Part shown: positions 63,302 through 64,000 of the stretch, piece by piece | How the letters are laid out: the number at the start of each line of letters is the position of its first letter | How positions within the stretch are numbered: position 1 is the stretch's first letter | Origin: Mesorhizobium sp. M4B.F.Ca.ET.058.02.1.1 | GTDB lineage: Bacteria > Pseudomonadota > Alphaproteobacteria > Rhizobiales > Rhizobiaceae | Direction of reading: 5' to 3' | DNA: 64,000 nucleotides | NCBI RefSeq assembly: GCF_003952505.1 | Contig: NZ_CP034450.1 | Coordinates: forward strand, 5,849,001 to 5,913,000 | Notes under the pieces: generated by a model | What the model was told of the DNA's origin: nothing | Databases searched by the model: none | The model's input: only the letters and a program-made list of their open reading frames with translations | Program-made: the position numbers and the translations under genes

Positions 63302-63329
63302 AAAAAACCCGGCTTCAGCCGGGTTTTTT
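63302..63329. terminator. Bidirectional terminator after ctrA
   Basis: AAAAAACCCGGC pairs with GCCGGGTTTTTT around TTCA. It serves ctrA and the convergent response-regulator gene. Confidence 0.95.
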
Positions 63330-63357
63330 GTGTTGAATGGCCAATCCTGGCCTGCCG

Positions 63358-63726
63358 TCAGGCGGCGATCTTCAGGACGCGGAATCGTTCCAGCAATTGC
63401 GGCCGGTTGAATGGTTTCAAGAGGTAGCCCTGGGCGCCGGCCCGCTTTGCCCGCATGATCGATGCGACATCGACCTCGACCAGAGAGACCAGGATCTGCG
63501 GCTTGACCGCGCTTTCCATTGCGCGCACCCGGCGAATGAAGTCCACCGCCTGCATGTCCGGCAGTCCGCCGTCGACAACGATGACGTCCGGCATGTCGGC
63601 GGCGCACACCTCAATGGCATCAAGCCCGCTGGCCGCTTCGATCACGGTGAAGTCGGAGCCACCGAGGATGCGCTTTGCGACCTTCCTGATGACGCTCGAA
63701 TCGTCGACGAACAGGCAGCGTTTCAT
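63358..63726 (-). CDS. Single-domain response regulator (CheY-like)
   Basis: 122 residues from ATG 63726; an upstream extension to 63786 is not family-like. FVDDSSVIRKVAKRIL, Asp52 in VIVVDGGLPDM, and Lys104 in YLLKPF are the acidic pocket, phospho-acceptor and conserved Lys. No output domain, so it should act by protein-protein contact. In rhizobia such proteins lie beside ctrA or chemotaxis genes. Partner kinase unknown. AAGAGGA ribosome site upstream. Confidence 0.9.
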   Translation of the reverse strand: MKRCLFVDDSSVIRKVAKRILGGSDFTVIEAASGLDAIEVCAADMPDVIVVDGGLPDMQAVDFIRRVRAMESAVKPQILVSLVEVDVASIMRAKRAGAQGYLLKPFNRPQLLERFRVLKIAA

Positions 63727-64000
63727 TTCCGGGTCCTCTTTGCCATTCCGGCGAACCGGCAACGTGCGGGTAACCGTGGCCACCATAGTTCAATCTGGTA
63801 AAGAAGCGGAAAAGCCGTTAGGTAAAGTTTTTGCAAAGATGCGCCTTGTTCGCTTTTGCGTCACGAACTCAGCCTGGACTGGCCGGAAAAACTTGCTTCG
63901 CCTGAATTTCAGGCTCCATCACAAATATTATCTGGAATAAATACTTTATCTGTTCTTGCCGGCGGATACAGCGCTCAGACGACCGACAGCACGATTTCCT

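Noticed and set aside
63975..64000. End of a leftward gene at the window edge (frame ending ...EIVLSVV and TGA)
   Set aside because: Only eight codons are visible, so neither coding status nor identity can be supported; a histidine phosphotransferase near ctrA is just a guess.
1..64000. CRISPR array, rRNA or insertion sequence
   Set aside because: I found no regularly spaced repeats, no rRNA-like sequence and no transposase gene with flanking inverted repeats.

Overview
The window looks like a chromosomal segment of a Mesorhizobium-like alphaproteobacterium (Rhizobiales). The grounds are high GC, a CtrA/SciP/FliJ cell-cycle cluster, rhizobial exopolysaccharide genes, and small DUF768 and DUF3606 proteins typical of Mesorhizobium. 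An integrated short-tailed (podovirus-like) prophage of about 36.8 kb sits in the 3' part of an elongator-type tRNA-Met (CAT) gene.

Layout. (1) 1-8.3 kb: an exopolysaccharide/surface glycan locus with a Wzz/GumC-type co-polymerase (partial), a flippase, a GT4 glycosyltransferase, a beta-propeller protein, a BioF2-type acyltransferase, an FAD oxidoreductase and a WecG/TagA glycosyltransferase. (2) 8.5-12.3 kb: GABA catabolism (gabT, gabD) with a divergent MerR-XRE-cupin fusion regulator and two operator-like sites. (3) 12.3-20.1 kb: a very large winged-helix / degenerate cyclase / nSTAND ATPase / WD40 protein, a secreted DUF1194 protein, and a cNMP-binding patatin phospholipase. (4) 20.35-57.19 kb: the prophage, bounded by a perfect 47-bp repeat. 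It holds an integrase and Arc-like repressor, an early region, terminase, lysis cassette, portal, tailspike, scaffold, coat, tail and internal virion genes, and then a right arm of small accessory genes including an ATP-dependent DNA ligase. (5) 57.4-64 kb: chromosome again, with a Gfo/Idh/MocA oxidoreductase, mnmA, sciP, a quinone-oxidoreductase/HxlR pair, fliJ, ctrA and a single-domain response regulator.

How the parts fit. In the prophage, a divergent integrase/repressor versus HTH switch has three operator-like palindromes over its promoters. Four near-identical 20-bp motifs (CAAGCGGCTTAGARTTTCGC) each precede one late block: a tail protein, lysis, portal/spike, and head plus remaining virion genes. 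They are the best candidates for an undescribed phage-specific late-transcription signal.

Quality warning. At least nine reading-frame breaks, in both chromosome and prophage, are all repaired by adding one base, nearly always in a short homopolymer. This looks like systematic base-dropping in the assembly rather than nine real pseudogenes. Where a frame is repaired below I give the span of the restored gene and say where the break lies.
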